DNA from: JBHEKP01 sp041859375
Lineage (GTDB): Bacteria; Hydrogenedentota; Hydrogenedentia; Hydrogenedentales; CAITNO01
Reading direction: 5' to 3'
Assembly: GCA_041859375.1 (NCBI GenBank)
Contig: JBHEKP010000073.1
Location: 1-35,593, forward strand
Length of the DNA stretch: 35,593 nt
This document shows, piece after piece, positions 15,701-22,361 of the stretch. Position 1 is the first letter of the stretch; each line of letters starts with the position of its first letter. The translations under genes and the position numbers were made by a program. The notes under the pieces were generated by a model. The model saw only the letters and a program-made list of their open reading frames with translations, had not been told where the DNA came from and made no database searches.

Positions 15701-17268
15701 CTCCGGTTGAATTCACGGAGGCGTCCCCGGTCTGGAACGAGGGAATCCTTGCGCTGGCGGCCACGCCGGGCGCCTGGCACCTCCACCTCCAGTCCATGAA
15801 CGGCGCGGCGGTGCCCGGCGGAACCCTGGACATCGGCCCCTTCCTAATCGGCGGCATCATTCCCGAACTGGCGGGCCTCACGGAGGAGGAGGCATCGGCG
15901 GCGCTTGCCGCCGCAGGCCTTGCGCCCGGCACCGTGTCGCACCGGTATGATCCCGCCATCCCGGCGGGCCGAATCCTCTCGCAGGAACCCGCCCCCGGGG
16001 GTCTCGTTCCCGCCGGAACCACAGTGGACTATGTGGTGTCCGACGGGCCGGAGCCGCCGCCCATGACCGCCGTGCCCTATCTGGCCAACATGACGGGCGA
16101 CGAGGTTCTTGCGGCACTGTCCGCGGCAAACCTCACCCCGGGAACGGCCGACCGGCAGTACCACCCCGTGATTGAGGCGGGCCGCGTGATCTCCCAGAAC
16201 CCGGAGGCGGGGGTGCAGGTGCCCGTGGGAACGGCGGTGGACTATGTCGTGTCCGCGGGACCCGAACCGCAAAACACCACCGTGCCCTACCTGGCCAACA
16301 TGACCGAGGAGGAGGCCCTGGCGGCGCTGTCCGCGGCAAACCTCACTCCGGGAACGACCGACCGGCAGTACCACCCCGTGATTGAGGCGGGCCGCGTGAT
16401 CTCCCAGAACCCGGAGGCGGGGGCGCAGGCGCCCGTGGGAACGGCGGTGGACTATGTCGTGTCCGCGGGGCCCGAACCGCAAAACGCCACCGTGCCCGAC
16501 ATCACCGGCATGACCACCGCCGAAGCGCTCGCCGCGTTGTCCGGGGCCAACCTGACACCGGGAACGAGCTCGCGCCGGTACCATGACACGGTGCCCGCGG
16601 GCCGGATTATTTCCCAGAACCCGCCCGCGGGAACGGTGACACCCGTCGGCGCACCGGTGGATTACACCCTCTCCGCCGGCCCCGAGACGGCACAGGACAT
16701 TCCCGTGCCCGATCTGTCCGGGATGACGGAGGAAGAGGCGCTGGCGGCCCTGTCCGGCGCGGGCCTCAGCCCCGGCGCGGCAAGCCGGCGGCACCATCCC
16801 ACCATTCCGGCGGGACGGGTGCTCGCGCAGATTCCGGCGGCGGGCGCCCTGGCCGCGCCGGGCGCGGCGGTTGACTATGTCCTTTCCTCCGGTCCGGAGC
16901 CGGAACCCGCCACGCCGCCCACCCCGCAGGAGGCCGCCCAGTCCCTGCAGGAAAACCTGGCCGCGGCGGACACGGACGGCGACGGGCAGGTTTCCTTCGC
17001 CGAAGCCTCCGTGATCATCGAAGGGCTCACCCTGGACACCTTCAAGGAGCTGGACGCCAACGGCGATGACCTGCTGTCCGAGGAGGAGATCAAACAAGGG
17101 GCGGAGGAGGACACCCCCCTGGGCTGTCTTGGCGGCGGCAACGGTTCCGACTGGTTTGTGCTGGCCCTCAGCGTGGTCGGCCTTTTCCTGCTCAGCCAGT
17201 TGAACCGCCTCCTCGCCCTGTTCCGCGAGGAGGAGCGCAGGACGCCCCCGGACATCTGGGAAAACTAA
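12736..17268 (+). CDS. Giant surface protein: ELWxxDGT repeats, fibronectin III-like, five PASTA domains, EF-hand pair, C-terminal anchor
   Basis: The 1510-residue protein begins with a signal peptide (1-23, ending MWAGA). About 16 units of the ELWxxDGT type (such as ELWKSDG followed by GTxLVKDIxPG) follow, over roughly 12919-15110; these are expected to form beta-propeller blades. Next come an Fn3-like segment (about 15235-15530, with ITWVWNDNS and HSFQVVARR) and five PASTA units (about 15856-16900, e.g. VPDLSGMTEEEALAALSGAG). Two EF-hand loops follow (DTDGDGQVSFAE and DANGDDLLSEEE). The tail has GCLGGGNG, one hydrophobic helix (about 17145-17215), and a charged end. The chosen ATG has AAAGGGGG upstream and fits the signal peptide. 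PASTA domains usually bind peptidoglycan on kinases; here no kinase is attached. The first third is visibly less GC-rich than the rest. Function unknown; probably cell-surface or outer-envelope. Confidence 0.88.
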   Translation: MNRPFVLLMLCVAAAIPAMWAGAEDLTPQLVKDIPFSPPFNSAPGNLCALGETLIFTQEHPSFGREIWALDRGQETPRLVRDINPGTQGGNYASFEAYGDNMYFRYALPQYPITATSTGFWRTDGTPEGTVDVSFMSSYELTKAGGYFYFCPQVAHDALWRSDGTQEGTVKVKNFKKLGFTCITGNLTEFGPLLMFSLCYFSPSHSSDESALWKSDGTESGTVLVKQIHPTDGAAIKSLTVAGGSLFFAAKQAETGYELWKSDGSSDGTALLKDISPGTTSGNPENLFAWNGLLFFSAYTFEDGIELWRSDGTEGGTFLLKNINPGGSFGVFGTGAGYDGLPSGFTPLGDSLFFTAYGGGGNYQLWKTDGTGGGTILVRDGFDKRPAKLTAMNGRLYFIGSRKNDDGELWASDGTAAGTQRVKDIYPGSSSSLPSDLTPVGDTLYFSAVDSSGVKRLWQSDGTEAGTIACRHTPREPDSFTPMDNRAFFTAESTESGNELWATDGTMKGTALVRDINPGMQGSHPDELLADGSTLWFAANDGAHGRELWKSGGTQGTTALVADIRPGKEGSEPRHPSLFGGRLHFTADDGASGREPWTSDGTPEGTAMILDIRPGAEGSGPEGMSAANGLLFFTADDGVHGRELWASDGTPGGTAMVADLVAGKSDDGPGQLAVVDTILYFTLSNKLWRSDGTPEGTMPVTDIQYTSIAKLTPAGALLYFEGDDGTTGPELWRSDGTPEGTLLVGNIYPGTTGSSLSNMRNVEGVLFFSAISSEIMGNELWLSQGDTATTYRTGTINYDNNSNADPGGMCLAGGRVVFTAKKTAMSFNEIWGCPLPAPAAPSNPFAVEISTDSITWVWNDNSANETAFRAWNYTPGEDEPQMTVGNFAPDTTYWTRTGLTANTLHSFQVVARRVYTTAAVSPRTEYTSRHTLAGPPVWGVNVATETALATLRAAGNIYFDNPEGFGLGVQGGSNHRVSAYRYAWDNSAAPVEFTEASPVWNEGILALAATPGAWHLHLQSMNGAAVPGGTLDIGPFLIGGIIPELAGLTEEEASAALAAAGLAPGTVSHRYDPAIPAGRILSQEPAPGGLVPAGTTVDYVVSDGPEPPPMTAVPYLANMTGDEVLAALSAANLTPGTADRQYHPVIEAGRVISQNPEAGVQVPVGTAVDYVVSAGPEPQNTTVPYLANMTEEEALAALSAANLTPGTTDRQYHPVIEAGRVISQNPEAGAQAPVGTAVDYVVSAGPEPQNATVPDITGMTTAEALAALSGANLTPGTSSRRYHDTVPAGRIISQNPPAGTVTPVGAPVDYTLSAGPETAQDIPVPDLSGMTEEEALAALSGAGLSPGAASRRHHPTIPAGRVLAQIPAAGALAAPGAAVDYVLSSGPEPEPATPPTPQEAAQSLQENLAAADTDGDGQVSFAEASVIIEGLTLDTFKELDANGDDLLSEEEIKQGAEEDTPLGCLGGGNGSDWFVLALSVVGLFLLSQLNRLLALFREEERRTPPDIWEN
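16070..16480 (+). repeat. Near-identical tandem PASTA units
   Basis: PASTA units two and three are almost identical at the DNA level with a period of 210 bases; for example CGGCAGTACCACCCCGTG recurs at about 16153 and 16363. The other three units are clearly divergent. This indicates a recent duplication or gene conversion within the gene. Confidence 0.8.
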
Positions 17269-17279
17269 ACCCGTCTTGA

Positions 17280-17322
17280 CACGGGCGCGCGACGCCCCCC
17301 TGCCGGGGCCCGCGCGCCCGTG
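17280..17322 (+). terminator. Long GC hairpin after the surface protein gene, possible terminator
   Basis: CACGGGCGCGCG (17280-17291) pairs perfectly with CGCGCGCCCGTG (17311-17322), and the loop can form a nested GCCCC/GGGGC stem. It begins 11 bases after the stop at 17268. The following run is only weakly T-rich, so termination may not be purely intrinsic. Confidence 0.6.
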
Positions 17323-17375
17323 CTGTTTCGTTGCGGTCCGCCTTCGCTGGACCCCGCAGGACGGGGTGCGATAAG

Positions 17376-18650
17376 ATGACCGGGCAGGAACTTTTCCCAA
17401 TAACAGGAAAATCATCATTGGACATGACCTCCCCAATTCCGGCGCTGCGCGCCGTGGACGCCGTCCCAGTTGAAATCGGGGACGAGGAGATGGTCTGCCT
17501 GTCCGACCCCGAGGGGTATGCCGGGGGTGACGTGGTGCTTTCCATCGGCGCGTTTTACCTGGCGGCCGGCATGGACGGCGTGCGCGATCTGGCGGGGGTG
17601 CTCGCATTCTTCAGGGAGCGCACGGGCGCGGAGGCCCCCGAGGAGCAGGCCGTCAGCCTGATCGAACATTTGGAACAGGCGTGTTTTCTGGACAGCCCCG
17701 CGTTTCGGGCGCGGCGCGACGGCATTGACCGGGAATACCGGGAGGCGCAGACACGCCCCGCCTGGTTTGCGGGCAGGGCCTATCCGGAGGAACCGGAGGC
17801 GCTGCGCGCCTATGTTGACGACTGCTTCACCCGTGAAGGGGGGCCGGGACCGGTGGATCCGTCGGCCATGGGTTCCGGGACGCCGGTTCGGTGCATTGTG
17901 TCGCCGCACATAGACATGGACCGGGGCGGCCATTCCTACGCCCACGCCTACCGCCGCCTTCACGCGGGGGGACGTCCCGACCGGGTCATTATCTTTGGCG
18001 TGGCCCACGCCCCGGTGGAGACCCCCTTTGTGCTGACGCGCAAGGATTTTGCAACGCCCCTTGGCGTGCTGCGCACGGACCGGGAGGCGGTGGAACGGCT
18101 GGCCGAAGCGGCCGGGGGCGACCCCTTCGCCTCGGAGGCGGCCCACCGCACCGAGCATTCCGTTGAATTCCAGGCGGTGATGCTGGCCCGGCTTTTCGGC
18201 GACGGGGTGCGCATCGTGCCGGTGCTTTGCGGCCATTTGGGCCGCGGCGCGGACGGGGACGGCACTGGGGAAACAGTGGGGCGGGTGGCGGCGGCCTGCC
18301 GCGAACTGGCGGCGGATCCCTCGCTGCGCACTGTGGTGGTGGCGGGGGCGGACCTCTCACATGTGGGACGCCGTTTCGGCGATCCCGTTGAAATCACCGA
18401 CCGCATCACCGAGGCGGTGGCCCGGGCCGACCGCGCCGCGCTGAAACTGCTGGAGGCGGGGGAGGCCGCCGCCTTTTACGCCGAAACCATGAAAAACGGA
18501 AACCCCCGCCATGTGTGCGGCATGGGCAGCATCTACGCGGCGCTGGAAAGCGTGCGCGGCCTCTGCGGCAGCGTCCGGCTGCTTCATTACGACCATGCCG
18601 AGGACCCGGCGGGCGGGATTGTGACCTTTGCGGCGCTGGCCGCGGAATAG
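17376..18650 (+). CDS. Memo-family protein (AmmeMemoRadiSam system protein B-like) with an extra N-terminal domain
   Basis: The Memo domain starts near RPAWFAGRAYPEEPEALR (about residue 128). It carries VSPHIDMDRGGHSYAHAYRR, HRTEHSVEFQAVML, VVVAGADLSHVG and HVCGMGSIYAALE, matching the conserved His/Asp/Cys positions of the family. The usual PSHH motif is changed to VAHAP. Before it lies an extra domain of about 100 residues with DVVLSIGAFYLAAGMDGVRD and a LIEHLEQACFLDS ending that resembles a small PqqD-like winged helix. The start is uncertain: ATG 17376 is used, ATG 17424 is in frame. Known family members are metal-site proteins of debated enzymatic role. AMMECR1 and the dedicated radical SAM partner are not nearby. 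A pseudopilin gene follows after 12 bases. Confidence 0.85.
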   Translation: MTGQELFPITGKSSLDMTSPIPALRAVDAVPVEIGDEEMVCLSDPEGYAGGDVVLSIGAFYLAAGMDGVRDLAGVLAFFRERTGAEAPEEQAVSLIEHLEQACFLDSPAFRARRDGIDREYREAQTRPAWFAGRAYPEEPEALRAYVDDCFTREGGPGPVDPSAMGSGTPVRCIVSPHIDMDRGGHSYAHAYRRLHAGGRPDRVIIFGVAHAPVETPFVLTRKDFATPLGVLRTDREAVERLAEAAGGDPFASEAAHRTEHSVEFQAVMLARLFGDGVRIVPVLCGHLGRGADGDGTGETVGRVAAACRELAADPSLRTVVVAGADLSHVGRRFGDPVEITDRITEAVARADRAALKLLEAGEAAAFYAETMKNGNPRHVCGMGSIYAALESVRGLCGSVRLLHYDHAEDPAGGIVTFAALAAE

Positions 18651-18662
18651 GAAGCCGACGAA

Positions 18663-19574
18663 ATGCGCAAGAACGGATTCACCCTGATCGAACTGCTGGT
18701 CGTCATTGCGATCATCGGCATCCTCGCCGCCATCCTGCTGCCGGCGCTCAGCCGCGCCCGCGAGTCGGCCCGGCGGGCGTCATGCATGAACAACCTCAAG
18801 CAGATGGGGCTCTCCTTCAAGATGTACGCCTCCGAAACGGCGGGGGGGCGCTTCCCCCCCCGCATGATCCGCGACGTGAACGGGCGCGTCTCCGACACCA
18901 TGATTTTCAACGGGCCCTCCGTGTACCCCGAATACCTGAACAGCCTGGATGTGGTGTGGTGCCCCTCCTATCCCGGCATGAGCATGGTGGCCCGGTACGA
19001 CGTGGGCGCGCGCAAGGGGTCCCCGCCCACGGGCAACAGCAACGGCGTCATCGAGCCCGCCGAACTGCTCAAATCCCCCTACAACTACACCGGCTGGCTT
19101 TTTCTGGACGCGGTGAATTTCCTTGGGACGAAGGTGGACACGGTTGGCAGCGGCCCCGGCGGGCGCTATGAACCGGCGGACTACCAGGGCACGCCGCTGG
19201 GCGAGCTGGCCAAGGCCAGCAAGCTTTCCCAGGGGGCGGCCTCAGACGAGGATTTCACCGTCCCCGCGGCCATGGCGGGCACGCAGGCGGGCGGCGGCGA
19301 CGTGATCTACCGGCTCCGCGAGGGTATTGAGCGCTTTGTCATCACCGACGTGAACAACCCCGCCGCCTCTTCCTCCGCGCAGGGGGACATCCCCGTGATG
19401 TGGGATCACCTCACCCCGCAAATCACCGGATCCTGCCACCTCCCCGGCGGCATGAACGTACTGTACATGGACGGACACGTCTCCTGGCACCGCTATCCGG
19501 ACGAAACGCCCTGGATGGTCACCATCCAGGGTCCGCGCATCATCGGCCGCTATGACCGGCCCTTCGGCTCCTGA
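18663..19574 (+). CDS. Type II secretion/DUF1559-like pseudopilin with H-X-DG tail
   Basis: The 303-residue protein opens with a prepilin cleavage and methylation motif (MRKNGFTLIELLVVIAIIGI), cut after Gly by a prepilin peptidase. It continues ILLPALSRARESARRASCMN, the standard start of Planctomycetes/Lentisphaerae-type pilin-like proteins. Near the C-terminus HLPGGMNVLYMDGHVSWHRY resembles the H-X9-DG signature, here with ten residues between His and Asp-Gly. It is 12 bases downstream of the Memo gene and probably co-transcribed, although no functional link is obvious. Its stop converges with the minus-strand gene five bases away. Such genes occur in many copies in these phyla; the role is likely surface display or substrate binding. 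Confidence 0.92.
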   Translation: MRKNGFTLIELLVVIAIIGILAAILLPALSRARESARRASCMNNLKQMGLSFKMYASETAGGRFPPRMIRDVNGRVSDTMIFNGPSVYPEYLNSLDVVWCPSYPGMSMVARYDVGARKGSPPTGNSNGVIEPAELLKSPYNYTGWLFLDAVNFLGTKVDTVGSGPGGRYEPADYQGTPLGELAKASKLSQGAASDEDFTVPAAMAGTQAGGGDVIYRLREGIERFVITDVNNPAASSSAQGDIPVMWDHLTPQITGSCHLPGGMNVLYMDGHVSWHRYPDETPWMVTIQGPRIIGRYDRPFGS

Positions 19575-19579
19575 GCGGC

Positions 19580-19996
19580 TCATTTCACCCGGATGATGGG
19601 CAGCCCCTCCTTGGCGTAAATTTTGTCGCCCGCGATCACCAGATCGGTGGCGTACTTTTTGCCCTTGAACTCCGTGCTTACGGTGAGGGTGGGGCCGTTC
19701 ACGCTCCAGGAGCCCGCCAGCATGTCCGTGCCCGCCAGTTTCTTCACAATCGGATTGGTGGCGATGGCCACGGCCTGGCCGCCCGCGTTCAGGGTGATGT
19801 TCACCTTGATGCCCGGCTGCGGCTCAACCACCCACATGGTGCCGGGAAGGTTGTCCGCGTTCAGCAGCGGCGGCAGGTCCGGAATCGCCACCTTCTTGGC
19901 GGGCATTGCGGCGCGGCCAAAGGTCATGACAACGGGAAACGCCAAAAACAGCACCAGCACCACGGCGACAATGATTATTAATGCCTTGTTGCTCAC
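19580..19996 (-). CDS. Small membrane-anchored protein of unknown function
   Basis: The 138-residue product starts with GTG and has one N-terminal membrane helix (IIIVAVVLVLFLAFPVVM, 7-24). A beta-rich soluble domain follows, with PGTMWVVEPQPGIKVNITLN and GTDMLAGSWSVNGPTLTVST. The WSVNGPTLTVS pattern resembles small lipocalin-like or META-type barrels, but this is weak. GGAG lies about 12 bases upstream, somewhat far. It lies 81 bases downstream of the radical SAM operon on the same strand and could be a fourth, more loosely linked gene; the gap holds a 14-base perfect palindrome (20066-20079) overlapping the preceding stop. Confidence 0.72.
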   Translation of the reverse strand: MSNKALIIIVAVVLVLFLAFPVVMTFGRAAMPAKKVAIPDLPPLLNADNLPGTMWVVEPQPGIKVNITLNAGGQAVAIATNPIVKKLAGTDMLAGSWSVNGPTLTVSTEFKGKKYATDLVIAGDKIYAKEGLPIIRVK

Positions 19997-20077
19997 TGGA
20001 AAAAATACTCCTCGGCGGGTTCACCTTTTCGGCGGATAGGATACCGTATTTCCGGTCTTGGTGTGAAATTCCGGAAT

Positions 20078-21043
20078 TTATGGTGTCTGGCCGGAAAGTG
20101 TTCTTATCCCGTGCCGGGTCATGGCCAGCGCCCTGGTGAACAGGCGCATGATGTCGGCCTTCTCGGTGTGGTAGCCGGTGTTTTTCGTGGTGGTCTGGCG
20201 CACCACCACCACATGGGTGTCCCCGCCCGGTTCCGTTTCCAGGGTTATCCCCGCCGCCTCATCGCCCGGCCGGGGGGAAACCGCGCCGGCGGCCTCCGGC
20301 CTGGCCACAATCACACAATAGGCGTATGGGTATTCGGTGCCCTTCACATCATTGATGGAAATCTGGACCAGCAACCCCAGAATCCCCGGCGGCCCGTCCT
20401 CCCACCGCACCATGGCCTTCAAATCCACGGGCACCTCCCCCCCGTCCCCCGCTGTTTTGGTCTGCAACTGGTAATTGAAGGATTCCCCCGCGCCGCGGAC
20501 GCCGTTGAACTGCCCTTCCAGCCAGAGCAGCGTCTCAGCCTTGATGATGAGCGCGTCCTTCTTCAGGTATGACCGGACCCCGGTAATCCAGAAGGGCATA
20601 AGCCCGGCCACGGTGTTGCAGGCGATGAAAAGTCCAAAACCGGGGGCGAAGAGGGTCTGTGCCATGGCGTACCACACCCCGGCGCAGATGACCAGAAACA
20701 TGAAAAAACCGCGCCCGCAGGTGATGTCAAGCCAGTCCCTGTCCCACGCCTTTTCCGTTTTTGCGGTGGCAATCACGCGCTCCACATCCGCCCGGCGGGC
20801 AGGCCGCCATTCGCCCCCGCCTTCGGTGCGCGCCTTGTTGGTGTAACCCCGGGTGAGCAGGAGCGCCGTGCCGGCAAAGACAAGGGCGCATCCCGCGAAG
20901 GACACCATGCCCGGACTCCACACCTGCCACGCCATGCCCGCCGCCGCAAGGCACAGCGCCAGAAGCAGCCGCACCGGATAGGGCAGCGGCAGGGGCACCC
21001 AGAACGAGATGTCGTTTCGCCTTTCAGCGGCCGGCAGCAGCAT
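20078..21043 (-). CDS. Four-helix membrane protein of unknown function, third gene of the radical SAM operon
   Basis: The 321-residue protein has two helical hairpins (about 24-64 and 110-152). A cytosolic-looking linker rich in charges lies between them, and a soluble beta-rich C-terminal domain follows (from about 175, with VDLKAMVRWEDGPPGI and YAYCVIVARPEA). I recognise no catalytic motif. The ATG at 21043 lies 20 bases inside the 3' end of the radical SAM gene, with GGAGGAAA upstream, so the two are translationally coupled. That coupling suggests it works with the modified product, for example as an exporter, protease partner or scaffold; this is inference only. A longer frame upstream lies within the radical SAM gene and is a shadow. 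Confidence 0.82.
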   Translation of the reverse strand: MLLPAAERRNDISFWVPLPLPYPVRLLLALCLAAAGMAWQVWSPGMVSFAGCALVFAGTALLLTRGYTNKARTEGGGEWRPARRADVERVIATAKTEKAWDRDWLDITCGRGFFMFLVICAGVWYAMAQTLFAPGFGLFIACNTVAGLMPFWITGVRSYLKKDALIIKAETLLWLEGQFNGVRGAGESFNYQLQTKTAGDGGEVPVDLKAMVRWEDGPPGILGLLVQISINDVKGTEYPYAYCVIVARPEAAGAVSPRPGDEAAGITLETEPGGDTHVVVVRQTTTKNTGYHTEKADIMRLFTRALAMTRHGIRTLSGQTP

Positions 21044-22361
21044 GGCGCGTTTCCTCCAGTTCGGCGCAGCCGAAATAGTCCCAATACAGGGGGCATGCCC
21101 CCTGGCAAAGCGCAAAGTCCCCGCATTCGGCGCAGCCCTCCGGGGCCGCGCCCTTGGCGCGCAGGTGGCAGGCGCGGGCCGAGTCCCACACCGCGCGGAA
21201 GGGTTCGCGCAGCAGGTTGCCCACTGGCTCGGGCCAGCTTGAGCAGGGAAGCACATCGCCTTCGGGCGACACGGAGAGCAGCCCGTCGCAGGCGGCGCAG
21301 CCCTTGTTCCCCAGCCGGTGCTGGATCGGGTTGAAAATGCAGACGGGCGTGGGGGAATACCACATGAATTCAACATCCGCCCGCGCCGCCTCCGCCTGGA
21401 TGCGCGGCAACCACGGCGCGGCGGCCCGGTAAGTCACCGCCACCTCCGCCGCCTCCGCCCGCCCCGTGCCCGCTGGTATGACCAGGTTCATGGAAAACCG
21501 CTCCATGCCAAGGCTTTTCACAAAGGCCGGCATGGCCGGGCCGTGTTCAATGTTAATCCGGTTGAGCGTGGTGTTGGTGTGCACGCGGATGTCCGCTTTT
21601 TGCAGGCATTCCAGCCCGCGCAGGGTCAGGGCGAAAGAACCGGGCCGCCGGGTGACCGCGTCATGCACCCCGGCCTCGGGCGCCTCCAGACTCACTTGGG
21701 CGCTGTGCAGTCCGGCGGCGGCGAGCCGCGCGGCGTATTCCCGGTCCACCCGCGTGCCGTTGGTGATGAGGTTCACGCGCATGCCCAGCACTTCCCGCGC
21801 ATGGGCGATCAATTCGCACAGGTCCGCGCGGAGGGTGGGCTCGCCGCCTGTGAAGCTCACGCTGGGTGTCTGCGCGTCGTTGCGGATGATGCCCAGCACC
21901 CGCTTCACCGCCGCCGTGTCCATCGCGTCCGCCATTGCCGGCGCGCCGCCGCAGCCCGCGTAGCAGAAGCGGCACGCCAGGTTGCAGCGGTGGGTCAGCG
22001 CCACCTCGCTGAGCACGGGCAGCGTGTTGAAACCCAGCGTGAAGGGTTTCCGGTCCACCCCCGGCACTGCCCGGTCCTCGGGCAACCGGCCCTGGAGCAC
22101 ATGCCACAGCCCGGTGAAAAACTCATACAGGTCGCGCCGCACTTCCGGCGCGCCGCCCTGCTCCCGGAGCAGTTCCGCCGCGCTTGTCCCCTCCAGCACC
22201 CGCCGCAGCACGCGTACCCCGGAGGGGTTGAGCTTGTACGCCTCGTTGGGCACCTTGATGAGCAGGCGGTCCTCCTCCCGCACATGCACAAAGGGGCGGA
22301 TGCGCGCCGCATATCCGTCGATCCAGTCCAGCGGCCACTGTTCTTCCGGAGTGGGTGCCAT
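21024..22361 (-). CDS. Radical SAM/SPASM peptide-modifying enzyme with N-terminal PqqD-like domain
   Basis: The 445-residue enzyme has three parts. A PqqD-like peptide-recognition domain (about 25-92) contains HVREEDRLLIKVPNEAYKLN and SGVRVLRRVLEG. The radical SAM core has CNLACRFC (Cys126, 130, 133), the SAM-binding GGEP (SFTGGEPTLRADL) and ITNGTRVD. A C-terminal SPASM region has at least eight Cys, including GCAACDGLLSVSPEGDVLPC and the CxxCxxxxxCxxxC array near the end, for auxiliary iron-sulfur clusters. This is the layout of RiPP maturases. ATG 22361 forms a TAATG overlap with the stop of the upstream gene, whose product ends in an H-[S/D]-A-C repeat: a strong candidate substrate. It is cytosolic. 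The reaction (thioether, epimerisation or other) cannot be deduced. Confidence 0.93.
   Translation of the reverse strand: MAPTPEEQWPLDWIDGYAARIRPFVHVREEDRLLIKVPNEAYKLNPSGVRVLRRVLEGTSAAELLREQGGAPEVRRDLYEFFTGLWHVLQGRLPEDRAVPGVDRKPFTLGFNTLPVLSEVALTHRCNLACRFCYAGCGGAPAMADAMDTAAVKRVLGIIRNDAQTPSVSFTGGEPTLRADLCELIAHAREVLGMRVNLITNGTRVDREYAARLAAAGLHSAQVSLEAPEAGVHDAVTRRPGSFALTLRGLECLQKADIRVHTNTTLNRINIEHGPAMPAFVKSLGMERFSMNLVIPAGTGRAEAAEVAVTYRAAAPWLPRIQAEAARADVEFMWYSPTPVCIFNPIQHRLGNKGCAACDGLLSVSPEGDVLPCSSWPEPVGNLLREPFRAVWDSARACHLRAKGAAPEGCAECGDFALCQGACPLYWDYFGCAELEETRHAAAGR

Noticed and set aside
14026..17607. Two long antisense open frames (about 586 and 587 codons) under the ELWxxDGT/PASTA gene
   Set aside because: They mirror the repeats of the plus-strand gene, are Arg/His/Gly-rich as expected for GC-rich antisense frames, and have no start signals.
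20066..20079. Palindrome AAATTCCGGAATTT as a terminator of the radical SAM operon
   Set aside because: It is short, overlaps the stop codon and has no loop or T tract; it is at most a binding site.
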